This document shows, piece by piece, positions 44,305 to 55,200 of a stretch of 64,000 bases of DNA. The notes beneath the pieces were generated by a model that ran no database searches, was not told where the DNA came from, and saw nothing but the letters and a program-made list of their open reading frames with translations. The stretch's first letter is position 1, and the number at the start of each line of letters is the position of its first letter. Source of the DNA: Symbiodinium natans (taxonomy: Eukaryota > Sar > Dinophyceae > Suessiales > Symbiodiniaceae); the NCBI GenBank assembly GCA_905221605.1, contig CAJNDS010000341.1, positions 62,001 through 126,000 of the forward strand, read 5' to 3'. The position numbers and the translations under genes are program-made.

Positions 44305-45231
44305 ATGATGGAGGAGCAAGTTGCGCTGCAAGGCTTCTCGAGTTCCGTCTGTGTCTGCCGCAACAAGCCAGAGAATGATGCACACTGGGATTCAGATGCA
44401 GAAGAGTGGATTGGCAAGGCTTCCATGTCGGCGAGACATCGGTTCCTTACTACAAAAGACTTGAGATGGACATATTTCAATGCCCTAACTTTGGGTATGA
44501 ACGATGCAGGAGATGCAGATGTCGCGAGCTTGAGTGCAGCAATTCAGCTGGTTGAAGACTTGAAGGCCGCCGCCATGGCGTATGTGACAGATATGCAGGG
44601 ATGGTCTGACAAGGTTGGGCTTTACTTCCACGTCTTTGGCCACAACTCGGTGAACTCACTCCATTTGCATGTCGTAGACATGAGCTCCGTTGGGCCAACC
44701 TTTCACAAGCTGAGCTACAAAAACTGCTCTCTCAACGCTGTCCTCAAGGTGCTGCGAGAAGAACTTGCTGCTGCCAAGGCAGCGGAGTCCTCGCAGCATC
44801 CCAAAGACTTGCTGGCAAAGGCGGCGACCATCGAGGAGCCAGATGTCATCCAAGAGCTCAACGTTGGCGGCGCCGTGGTCGCTGTCTCCCTGGCAACTCT
44901 TCGCCGAGCTCCACCAAACTCTTTTCTCAGCGTGATGGTCGAGAACCTGGACAGTCCCACGCTCGTTCGTGATGCCTGGTTCGCAAGAGCATGTCTCACA
45001 GCTATGTGTTGCGAATTGGAACATCATTTTTGATCTGGGATCATGAAAAGAAGGGACAACCAGTGACAAAGTGACAACCACTAGGGGCTTGAAGCGTGTG
45101 TTAAGGACAGCCGGGGCCGCATCTTCCTGGACTTCCCACCAGCTCCTTTCAATCAAATTCTCAACCACCTGCGCATGCAGCACTTGCAGCCGGACTCCGC
45201 TCAAGTCCTACAGCACCTTCTCTCCAAATAG
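44305..45231 (+). CDS. HIT-like plus BTB/T1 (KCTD-type) protein, tandem copy 2
   Basis: Exon 44305-44970 plus 45106-45231 join in frame to 263 residues. Residues 45-130 look HIT-like: RHRFLTTKD, VGLYFHVFGHN, and NSLHLHVVD with the triad H-x-H-x-H reduced to S-L-H-L-H. Residues 181-243 are a BTB/T1 tetramerisation domain: IQELNVGGAVVAVSLATL, RRAPPNSFLSVMVE, then VR-DSRGRIFLDFPPAPFN and QILNHLR. The join uses a donor GATGCC and an acceptor AAG|GAC, giving a GA-AG intron of 135 bp. T1 domains mediate oligomers or cullin-3 binding. The combination suggests a nucleotide-binding oligomer, not an active hydrolase; this is inference. The stop at 45229 could instead be read through by splicing. Confidence 0.65.
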
Positions 45232-46670
45232 CTGCTACGACGTGCTACGACGTGCGACGATTTGCTAGGGATGGCCTGACTGGTCGCACATTGCATCTAA
45301 GGAGTGCAGACGAGGACTGCATCGCTGCTCTGCATTCTGCGCTGTGTCTCTGTGCATGCCGCATGCTCTCTCAACTGTCCCGCTCTGTCCCCCAGAAGGA
45401 CACGCGACTGCTGGGCAAGTCGCTGGGTTTTGCAGTGCAGCAGCCTTCATCGAACTACTTCTTGCTTGGTTCGGTCCCTAGTTGTGCAGATACAGGTTCA
45501 TCATGGGTTCGAGCAGACCCCTCCTGTGTTGCATGCTTCTGCAGTATATGGGCCAATCGAGCACCAAACAAACTTGTAGCGCGCCGCACCAGTGACGTCT
45601 TGCATGCCCTCAGTGGATGCCGACACGGCCTGGCAAGATCCTGCAAGGGAATCGAAAGGCTCTCAGAGCAAGAAGGAGACATGGGACAAGCATTGATCGA
45701 GCCAGGGAGCGGCTTCGCCCAGGAACTGAAGTTGACTATACTCCGTGGATGTGTGTGGAGCAAATTGGAGCAACGATTCCACGTTCTGACGATGTGCTTT
45801 TGCCATCTTTGGCCCACAATGGATTCTGGAGAGATCCAGCCGTCAAGGGTTTCCGCGACGAGACCCATGGACATGATGACCGAAGACCTGTGTCCTCGAA
45901 AGTCTTCTATGCAGATCTTCCAGAAGGCATGAACCTGGATGAGAAGGTGGAGGACGGCACGCAAGATCAGGACGCCGTGATGGAAATGGTGCCCACGCAC
46001 GCTGATGATGCTTACGAACTTATTTGAGTGTACAGTTGCTCCGGTGCTCAGCCATCAAGTGGCCATCGGATCTTTCAGCCTGTTTGGGGCTCAGGGTCGA
46101 GTTTAGTTCGTAGAACCGTGGAACGTGCTCAAAGAAGAAGTGCTTCCGAGCTGTCATTGGAAAAGGATTTCAAAAACACACTTAGAAACATGACATTCTT
46201 CCGCTGAGATTCGCTGCAAAGGTGCTGCCGTGGCGGTTGCAGCTCTTTGCCTCGTCCTCTCGAAGAGGACATGACGGCTCTCCGTACACCGCTTCGTCGA
46301 CTCCGCCTTCAACTCCGACTGCAACTCCCTCGGAACCATCCAAAAAAGGTTCTGCAGTGCAAAAAGAAGAGCAGAAAGTTCCGCAGAACAGTCGATTGGG
46401 CACTGCAGAGCACTTTGCCTCGAGCCGCATTTGCTCCATGAAAGCTCTGGTCTCCATGGTGGCCTTGGTCTCCCAGCTCCTTGATCCCCTGGTGCTCGGA
46501 TTGCTCGAAGCCGAGACGCATGGTGACAAAAGAAGCAAAAAGGGTGAGCAAGAAGGCATGCAAGGGTTGCCTTTTGCCGTGAGCATATCTTTTCACAGCA
46601 TGTCGTAGCATTTCATCGCCTTTCAGCCCGTATCCCGTGTCATAGATCCGACCATCCGGGCGCTGCACAG
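45232..46670. other. uncertain coding region
   Basis: A frame at 45617-46027 reads to TGA and contains VSSKVFYADLPEGMNLDEK, but no family matched. A second frame at 46222-46608 is Ser/Thr/Pro-rich. They may hold early exons of the METTL-like gene that follows. Confidence 0.3.
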
Positions 46671-46945
46671 GAGAGTGGCCCCTTCGACTTGGTGATTGCC
46701 GCAGACTGTGTGCTGGTGTCCCCGCCTTGTGTTGATTGATAGGTCTGTTGCCGCTAGTGCCTGTTTTGTTAGCAACATTCTTGCAATTATCATGATTCTC
46801 ACCTGTCGACTGCTTGCGTTTGCTGCGTGGAGTGTGTGCGAACGAGGCGCTGCCACCGTTCGGTGCCCGGTTCCTTCTTCGGAAGAATCTGGAGACATGT
46901 TTCCTCGTGAATGCTTTGCGACCCGGCTGTCGTTGCTGCAGGTGC
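46671..46945 (+). CDS. METTL21-like lysine methyltransferase, partial exons
   Basis: After acceptor ACAG (46670) the frame reads ESGPFDLVIAADCVL, the post-motif III strand of METTL21/FAM86-type enzymes (FDLIL-A/G-ADCVY). A GT donor follows at about 46716. A second exon candidate at about 46884-46935 reads FLLRKNLETCFLVNALRPG, resembling the next strand of the fold. The SAM-binding motif I exon was not found upstream, so the call rests on one short, fairly distinctive motif. Confidence 0.4.
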
Positions 46946-49091
46946 GGTCCTATGTGGTCGGAAGCCCAGCGTTGTGCAGTTGTTGATCTGAGTTTCAAAG
47001 ACTGTTCTGAGGCGGGCGGTGGGCGCTACTGCCTACCCGCCTGATGCGCTGCCCGAAGCCCAGACCTTTCAAGACGCCGCGGAGCCATACCCGTACCCTG
47101 TAAGCACTTGTACTTGCACGCCGTCCGCACTGGGGACTGTAACTGTAACCCGCACACCTGCTGCCATCCTTACGCAGGTTAGAAGCTACTCGACGATTCA
47201 GCGGTGAACGAACGCAGGCGACCAGCAGTTGGCAAGGTAGGTCGCACCTAAGCAGCAGCCGAAATCGCATGTCAGACTTGCTTTTTTGCAGCGCTGGCTC
47301 CAGACCAGATTCCAGGTAGATGGGACAGCTTGATCAAAGTAGTCTGGAGCGCCACTGAACCAAAGCCTACCCAGTGGGAGAACATGCATTTGCTCAAGAA
47401 TGGCAGCACAAATCTCGGCAACAGTGTACTGATCGTCATGGAATACCTCAAAGCTCCGAACCCTGTACCCTATAGAGTCTCCGACACGTCAATGCTGGGA
47501 TGGCTGGCAAGTAGGCCAAAGCATGGCCTCGAGACGTGGAGTGCAGCCCTGAGTCTTCTCGGTTTCGTGTAGTGTTCAGAGGGTCTAGGGTTTGGGAGAC
47601 ATGGGGCTGATGAGGGGTCGTTTAGGGTTTAGGGCGTATAGGGTTTAGGCAATGTTGTATGCACCGTCCGTGTCCAGAGAGCCACCGGCAGCAGGAAACT
47701 GCTGAGGCCAGGCTCATTGCCTCCAGTTTCCAGCGGCACGTTTCGAAGGCACCGAATGCATAGTTGGGGGGGTATTCTAAATTCGAGCCCCTTTTTGGGC
47801 TCCATTCTTTGAAGTTAAGGGTTGTTGAGATTATTCAATTCAAAGCTCGTTGCGAGCAATAACTCAGCTGTGCAGGTTCCCAGACCTGCAGCTGCTTGGC
47901 ACGGAGGCTCTGAGACAGGGAGGGCCTCCAGGATTCTGCACAGGAAGTCTCGTTAACGCCTTGAGCGACCTCGAGCCAACAAGTATTCGTACTTTTTGAT
48001 GATTTGTATCATGCGGCAAGAATTGATGTTGTGATCATAACAAATTAGCACGGTGTTGAATGAAGGCCAAGTATGATGGGTAGATGAGTTTTCCATTGCG
48101 GGTGTTGTGATTGAAATGGCAAGGCCAGCTCAGACTCGCTACCAGCAGTACAGGGAGCGTGGTAGCCTCAGTGAACGTTTGCGGGCTTTTCGTTTTTAGG
48201 GCTAGGCCTCAACACTGGTGTGAGACTTCTGTTACCTCACATACGTAGATGAACGTGCTCAACTTCATGACAAGGACTCTGCCTCACCGCCCGTCTGCAA
48301 CGAAAGGCCCTGCGTTTGTTGTGACTGGTTGCCATTTTAGCATGCACTTAGATGGCTGTGTTCTTGACGCAAGACCCAGACTTCGGAAAGGTATTCAGTT
48401 AGAAACTGAGAAGACTGAACTGGGCTAGATAGTTTGGAAATGGGCTGTGACACAAGAGCGTGAGTCTGAATTTGCTGTTGCTTTCATTTCTGTGCTGTTA
48501 CTGATGTCCCCTTTCGTTAACAAGGCAAGGACCGAAGCTGGCGGGTTTTGGTTTCGGGAGGGGGAACGAAGGAACGAACGCCAAATGAGGAAGTCCCAAA
48601 CGTGTTGTGCTTGTACACAGGAAGGCAGATGAGGCGCGAGCAGGCTGGCTGTAGTCCACATTCCTGCTATCAGAATCGCAGCGACGGGAGAATTGCATCC
48701 GTGCGTAGGCTCAAGCCGCGCACTGTGCGGCCCTTCGACCACCTATGAGGCTTTGTCCATTCATTTAGTCGGGACTGGCTGAACTGCTTGTACATGATTT
48801 TAGTCTCGTGGGGTGAGTGTTGCGTCAGGGGCAATCCGAAGAAGAAGTATCATCGCTTCTGCAGAAGATGAGCTCGTGTTGCGGTCTGAAAGTCTCGGGA
48901 CGATCTTCGACTAAGGTACCACGCTTGATGTTTTTTCTACACCTGCTCAGGTGTCGGGGCATTCCTGCGGAGCACGTTTGTCAAGGGACGCCCTGCAGAG
49001 GACAGCTATTGTGGCAGTTTTCGTGGCTGGTGCGCGTGCGATGAGCAGCTGCAAAAGATGTAAATGGCGATGCTGCCATGCAACACCCTAG
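46946..49091. other. spacer with telomere-like repeat; no clear gene
   Basis: A weak frame at 47330-47572 and an 850-bp stretch (47575-48424) with almost no open frame. Only the telomere-like repeat at 47582-47650 is notable. Confidence 0.4.
47582..47650 (+). repeat. interstitial telomere-like TTTAGGG repeat
   Basis: Imperfect GGGTTTAGGG units spread over about 70 bp. Confidence 0.75.
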
Positions 49092-52000
49092 GATTTGGCG
49101 CAGAAGTACGAGATTGGGGAGGAGTTAGGCAAGCTCAGACAAAGAACCATGCAAGATTTCCAGAAATAATGCGCGAAAGAGTGCGCGGTACATTGCAAAC
49201 TGGCACAGTGTGCGCAGGTGCGGGAGCCACCGCGACTGTCTACCGAGCTCTCAACTCAAACATGCGGCATGACAGGTTGTTCTCTTGAGCCGCAGGGAAA
49301 CCGATGATTCTGGATGTTCCGTGTATCTTTGCGCCAGTGAAAGAGTTTCATTCAAGACCAGGCAGTGTTTTTGGAAGTACCTGCGGCGCATGATGGTCAC
49401 CTTCGGGAGGCCAATGTAGTTCTGGAAGAAATCAAGCCAAGGCCAAAAACAAGCGCACCGGTGCCTGACTCAGATCGCATGTGCAGTTTCAGAGGGAGCC
49501 CCCGCCCCCAAAGCTCTTCAAAAACTGGGATGTTCGGATGCGTTCGTGCCTATCATGGCCCATCCAATGACCTTCTCTGCTCTTGCCATTTTTCCGAATG
49601 GGAGGCCAATGCGTCGCGCTCAAGGCAATGTGCAAGACATCAGCTCAGCTGCCATGATACATGATGGGTAAACTACGGTGGCCCACTTCGTTAGACTCGT
49701 TGCGTTCACCGGATGTCTCCACTGCCTTATGCGCAACTAGTTGCTGTTGCCCAGGGACAAGATCCAGGACGAGACCATGCTGCGCAACGAAATCAGCATT
49801 CACAAGGCCGGGAGCTTTGCGAGATTTCTCTGGCGGACATCGCAGCCAAGTGGAAGCATGTGCTACGAACCGACAAAAGAAAGCCAACACGGTTGGCCAG
49901 CAGAAATCAACGGTACACTATCTGATGTGAGTCTGGGAAGAAAGTAGAGCGTGAGTTGCCATGTGGTGGACATGACATGCGATATTTTGGGCGTGACATC
50001 CGTGACGTGCAGGTCAGGGACCAGGGGAAGGGCGAAGCACGAGATCAAGCAATGGTTATATGTATATTGAATAATATTGCAGATGATATTATAATATATT
50101 GTACTCCATTATATTATGTTATATCGTCAGTTACGCTCACTGCCCAGAAGGGCCCAAAAACACTCTTTGCCCAGTGGTGAAACTTCCGGGCAGGAAGGCC
50201 TTGTGCTCTTATGCCACCTTTTTTGACCACATCAGACAGACACGAAAGGCACCTGGCCCTGGCATGACACAAGCCCGACTGTGAAGTACAGAAAATTGAG
50301 AGCTTGTGATCGTCATGCAAGAAAGGGCGGCGTCCTAAGGAGCAATGTGGACGGATTTTGAGCCCTGGGTTTCGCTGGAAAGGTCACGGACCATCCCAAT
50401 ATCTTGCGCTTGCTGGAGATCTTCGAAGATGTCTGGACCTTGGAGTGCCCTGAAAAGATGTGAAGCCAGGCTGTTCAAAGAGTAACGACTTCGACGATCA
50501 AACCTAAAGCCTAAAGCCTAAACCCTAAACCCTAAACCTGGTTAGCCTAAACCCTAAACCCTAAACCCTCAACCCTAACTAAACTTTATGTCTTTTCAGG
50601 ACAAGAATCTCTTCCTCGTCACAGAGCTTTGTGGCGCTGGCGATCTGTGGAGGCTCCTTTGTGACCCAGGATGTGTGGCGATTTTAGGGTTTAGGGTTTG
50701 GGGGTTTAGGTGCACAGAAGGGCACGTCACATCAGGCTTCTTCAAGCAAACCAGGATGAGTTCAGCGTGATGGCCCCGGAATCCATCTACATTTTGACTG
50801 CTGACTGGGTTCCAAGCTAGGCTTCCCCTTACAGACGCCCCCTCCCTCAGGGAATTCCTGATTCAAAGGGCACTAAGTGACCCTAGTCTAGAACAAACGC
50901 CGCATGTAGATGCAGCTTGTACATGCAGGATGCTCGCGTTGTTCTTGCTCAGGCATCCATGATCTCGGAAGAAGAAGCTATCGAGTAGCTTGACGGAAGA
51001 ATTTGTGGGTGTAGTGAGCCACTTTGCAGAGCAGTCTCGCCGAAAGAGTTTTCCGCCCGATACATGTGACCATATTCCAACACCATGAGGATTCTCAAGC
51101 AGGTGCTCAACAGTGTGGCCACGCTCACAGATTTCTTGCGTTCTGACTTCGCCTTTTCTTGGCGGAGGCCCTTAATATGGCGCTTCAAAGTCGGGTTAAC
51201 AAACCTGCAAAGCCCTCAACGGATTCTAAGGGATACCTGCACTCGCGCGGAATCGTCCACCGTGACCTCAAACCAGGCGCGGGGGCGGAAGGTTACTTGT
51301 CCCGGTAGCCATTTTGCAACCCTTCGGGGGGTTAAGTGGATTTTAAGGGTGCTTTGCAGGATGTGTCTGGGCATGTTCATCGAGGGTTCTTGGGGATTTT
51401 CTGAGACCAAACGTTCCAAGATTTGCGGAGTCCCTGAGGCAACTTCCTCTGCTGTGCTCCAGATTCTGATGCCGTAGACCAGTCCGGGACCTTGGACCTT
51501 GATCTTTTGTTGCTTTTTTCAGAATCTTGCTTGGGGACTGTTAAAGATGAAGACACCAGGAAGAACTTGGCTGGGAAGATCCGAATCATCAAGCTTGCCG
51601 ACTTCGGGGTCTCTTCCTGTTGCCATGTGAAGTCCTGTGCCGAGCGGTCGTGATGTTTTTTCCATGATGGCTGCACCGCCCTGCCCTTCAATCAAGGCAC
51701 CGCCTAACGCGCAAGTGTGGCACGGACGGTTTCATGGCACCCGAGATTCTGAGACATCAGCCTTACGACGAGAAGGACTGTGATGCATTCTCTTGGCTTA
51801 AACCCATTTGGTGCATGGTGGCGAGGCCGATATCTTTTCCGTTGGCTGTATCTTGCGGCTGGGCTGCATACATCTGCAGTTGCTAGCATATTTGGCTGTC
51901 AAGGGGTTGCTTCCCTTGGAAGGCATTGGCTGCTGACGGGTCATCCACCCAAACCGCGCGAGGCCCTACCCAATTTCCCAGTTCTGCCATGTTCTGTCCG

Positions 52001-52250
52001 CCCAGTGCTCATGGAGAGCTGAGTACTGGTACATCAGTAGTAGACCTCACTTTGCTGTATCTGCTCGTGGTTCTAAACGATAATTACAGATTATAAATTA
52101 CTGAAGGAGGTTCTATAGCTTTGTTGTAGTCCCTGCCAGGATGGAAGCTACGTGATGAGCAAGATCCGCCTGAACTTCGTCTCAGATGAGGCCTGGAGAG
52201 CTGAGCGTGGCATGCCCAGCTGTGTGTGCAGCTCCTCAAGGCGAGGGCGC
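49092..52250 (+). CDS. calcium-dependent protein kinase-like gene, kinase domain in at least ten exons
   Basis: Exons supported by in-frame joins: 49104-49128 (KYEIGEELG), 49218-49275 (AGATATVYRALNS), 49606-49629 (CVALKAM, the VAIK Lys), 49755-49806 (DKIQDETMLRNEISIHK), 50383-50430 (VTDHPNILRLLEIFED), 50600-50680 (DKNLFLVTELCGAGDLW), about 51090-51117 (ILKQVLNSV), 51231-51276 (GYLHSRGIVHRDLKP), 51523-51626 (ESCLGTVK to KLADFGVSSCC), 51716-51784 (CGTDGFMAPEILRHQPY), 51826-51868 (ADIFSVGCIL), about 52152-52199 (MSKIRLNFVSDEAW). All kinase core motifs are in order: Gly loop, VALK, HRD, DFG, APE. HRDLKPES replaces the usual HRDLKPEN, changing the metal-binding Asn to Ser. Introns use GT or GC donors. 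The best match is the CDPK class because of the EF-hand exon downstream. Confidence 0.75.
50512..50580 (-). repeat. telomere-like CCCTAAA repeat in a kinase intron
   Basis: Six or so CCTAAACCCTAAA units lie in the GT-AG intron 50431-50599. The next exon (50600-50680) is followed by the opposite orientation at 50682-50710. Confidence 0.85.
50682..50710 (+). repeat. telomere-like TTTAGGG repeat after kinase exon
   Basis: TTTAGGGTTTAGGGTTTGGGGG, the reverse orientation of the repeat on the other side of exon 50600-50680. Confidence 0.85.
51302..51317 (+). other. possible spliced-leader-like remnant in a kinase intron
   Basis: CCGGTAGCCATTTTGC shares GTAGCCATTTTG (12 bases) with the conserved dinoflagellate spliced leader and keeps the preceding CCG with one extra G. 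It lies inside intron 51277-51522. Such relics arise when trans-spliced mRNA is reverse transcribed. A single 12-base match could still be chance. Confidence 0.3.
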
Positions 52251-55200
52251 TGCTGGAGCTTCTTACGAGGCGCAACAGCTACCTCAAATATCCTCAAATC
52301 TAAATCTCAATGCTCAACGTCCACGTGGAGCGTGAGACTTTTTGTCGTAGAGGCCTGAGCCAAAGGACAGGCCTTCTGCGGAGGAGGCGGGCGGGGGACA
52401 ATGGCAGACCGGCAGCCTGGGTGAGGTCTCCTTGACTTGTCCACTCTGCAGAGTGTAAGGTGCTGCGGTCTCCGATGCTTCAAGGCTCTGCTCGACGGCT
52501 CAGAGCTCGCTCCGTGCGAATGGATGCCCAGCTCCTGGACCAGATGCAGGAGCCTCAGATGAACGACCTGTTGGTCGGAATGACAAGTAGCGAGCGATCG
52601 ACGCAGCCGCTGAGATCGCTCGATCTTTGAGAAAGGAGTTCTTGTGAAAGTCCCACCAACTCCACCCTGTGGTGTTTGGTGTAAACCTCGATTTCGACCA
52701 CGAGCAGCCCGAGGATCGAGGAACGACACGCGCGCACGTACGATGCTTGCTGGACTCAAAGCATAAAAGAGTTCTCCGACTTGCTTGGACATTCTGCCAT
52801 AGCGACCGGCTGTCTAGCTGCTAGACGGCCGAACCGCCCGAAAGTTCTCGACGAGGGCTCTCCTCAGAACTTGTGTGCGCGAGGATTGGGCGTATGTTTA
52901 GGATAGGCAGGCTCTGGGTGCATGCGTGATTCTTTGTCAGACATGAGCCGCGCAAGCCAAGCTTTCCAAACATGGCACCTTTCGAAGATCAAGCCGATTT
53001 CAGAGATTTCTCCCACTGAAAGTGTCCATCTCGAGTGTGCATCCACCAAAGCACATTTCAGACGTTCACCCGCTGCTTCGACTCCATGAGCTGAGATGTT
53101 TCAAAAAGTGTGAGTGCTCTGATGTGATCAAAGATGCATAGAGTTACATGAACTTGCAATGCAAGTTTCCTAAATCGGAAAGGGTTTTGGCAAGCAGTCG
53201 ATTTTGGGATGCCACACTTGTCGAGCTGCTCAGTGCAAGACTCCACGACTCCTAGCTGTGAAGGTCAATGTCGGTTTCGTTTGAACTGGTCGACGAGTTG
53301 CATTCTTGACTGGAAGGTTGTAGTCAGCCTGATGCAAAGGAAATATCTGATATAAAAGAGCTTTGTCAAAGAGACAAGACACGTGTTGAAATATGAGAAG
53401 AAGTGCGTGAGATCTTCTGGCGTGCCTATCAATGGCGGGCAGTGCTTCAAATATGACCGTCACCGATGTGTTTTTGGTAAGCAAAGGTATGCATACGGGT
53501 CTTTCCCCTTGCTGAAGAAGGCAGGAGATGCACTTGGGACGATGTTCCTCAACCCACGCGTGCATGTCTCGAGCCAAGAGTAGGAGTATGGTTACGATCT
53601 TTTTATCATGCGTCATGTTAGGCTGCCATCGTTGCTATGGCTGGGAGCCCGACTGAAAATCTGTAGGGCCTGTAGGGCTGCAGGGCAACCTTCGGAGAGC
53701 CATCGTGCAAGGTCACGCGGGCAGAATCTGATGCAGACTTTGCTCCCAGCATAGAACGCTTCATGACACGTCCTCAGGGAGCATCGGACAAGCACTCAGA
53801 GTGCAGCGTGTGCGTTTGGTGTCTCAGGTCTCTGGACCGGAACCTTACAAGTGGCATCGACACAGTGTGAGCCTGACGGGCCTACATAACGTTTTGACAG
53901 ATGCCCGGGCGCTTCTTTTGCTCCACCACACAAGCACAGCTATGTCGGCTTTTTTCGTTTCCGCTCTTCAGGAGGACATCTATGGTGCATTGAGTGAGGA
54001 GATGCCCTTCGGCTTATGTTACGATGAGTCGACTAAGCTGATGAAGTTAAAAGCAATGAAACGTGCCATGCTGCGGAGTCTTTGAAGTGCCCGTTGTTGT
54101 GCAGCCTTGCCGAGGCTGGATGACATGCGAAAAATGGTACGCAAGTCCATTGCAGGGGCAGGGGGCACAGCTTGACGAAGACTGGCTGATCTGTGCCGGA
54201 TACTGTGACAGTTGTTGGCGCCTATCGGCCATTCAACAGGTCTTTGACCGGCAGCAAGGGCTGGAAGAACCCAGCTAATCCTGTCTGGGTGGCGTTGACA
54301 ACCATGACAATGAAAGCCCAAGAGATCCCGGCCCTAGAGCGGCGAAACCCAACTTGGCCCAAAAAAACTATTGAACTCGCAGACTGTGCGGGGTTGCAAT
54401 GCGTGCCCCACGAACGCACTAAGGGGCCACTAATTGTTGACGGGTCCCCAAGAGTCGAAGCCACTCCGCCGGCCGTCCCGACAGAGAGAGGCTCGGAAAT
54501 TTCCGGTAATTGAGGTCCCCAGCTCTTGACTTAGTACTACGGAGGCGATGTATTCAAAAACGCCACTCTTGAAGAAACCTTCAAAACGTGCTGCGCGAGC
54601 AAGCACGCGCACAACGGCGGGCGCAAGAGTGCGCAAGTGCAATACTAACGTATCGATCTATGTAAAGCGATCTAAATGAGAACGGCGTTGCACACCTGCG
54701 CAAGACTGGCGAAAGAAACGCGCAAGGGCGGCTCAAGCCGTGCGTCGCTGTGGAAAGCATGGGCCCAGATGCTGGCGTGAGCGAGCTTCCTAATGTTTGC
54801 TCAAATCCTGCCTGAAACTTCAGCCCGAAACCAAGCCCTTTCAATGCTGCCAGTGTGGTCATCTTTTAATACTCTAGGGTTTAAGGTTCAGGTATAGGGT
54901 TTAGGAATTACAGGGTTTAGGGTTCAGTTTTTTAGGGTTTACAAGGTATGCAAAAACTGGTGCGCGCGCAAGAAGCGCGCAAGAATGCGTAAGGGCAGGC
55001 GCAAGGGGCATTAAAATGGTCGCTCGTCGGAACAAGAATATTGATCAGCCCCCCATTGTTTTTTTTAAAGGCACACCCGAAGACTTTTGACTAGCGGATC
55101 TCCCCCACTCCTGGGAGAAAACAACAACAAAACCAAGCAGTCGCGAAGATCGCGAGATCTTGAGAATAGAGCCCGGCAAGGGGGCCAACTCTCAAACAAA

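Noticed and set aside
45503-45520. GGGTTCGAGCAGACCC resembling a tRNA T-arm
   Set aside because: Stem and loop lengths do not fit and no cloverleaf partner stems were found.
52307-52792. 161-codon minus-strand frame in the kinase region
   Set aside because: No motif, and it overlaps the kinase intron/exon region read on the + strand.
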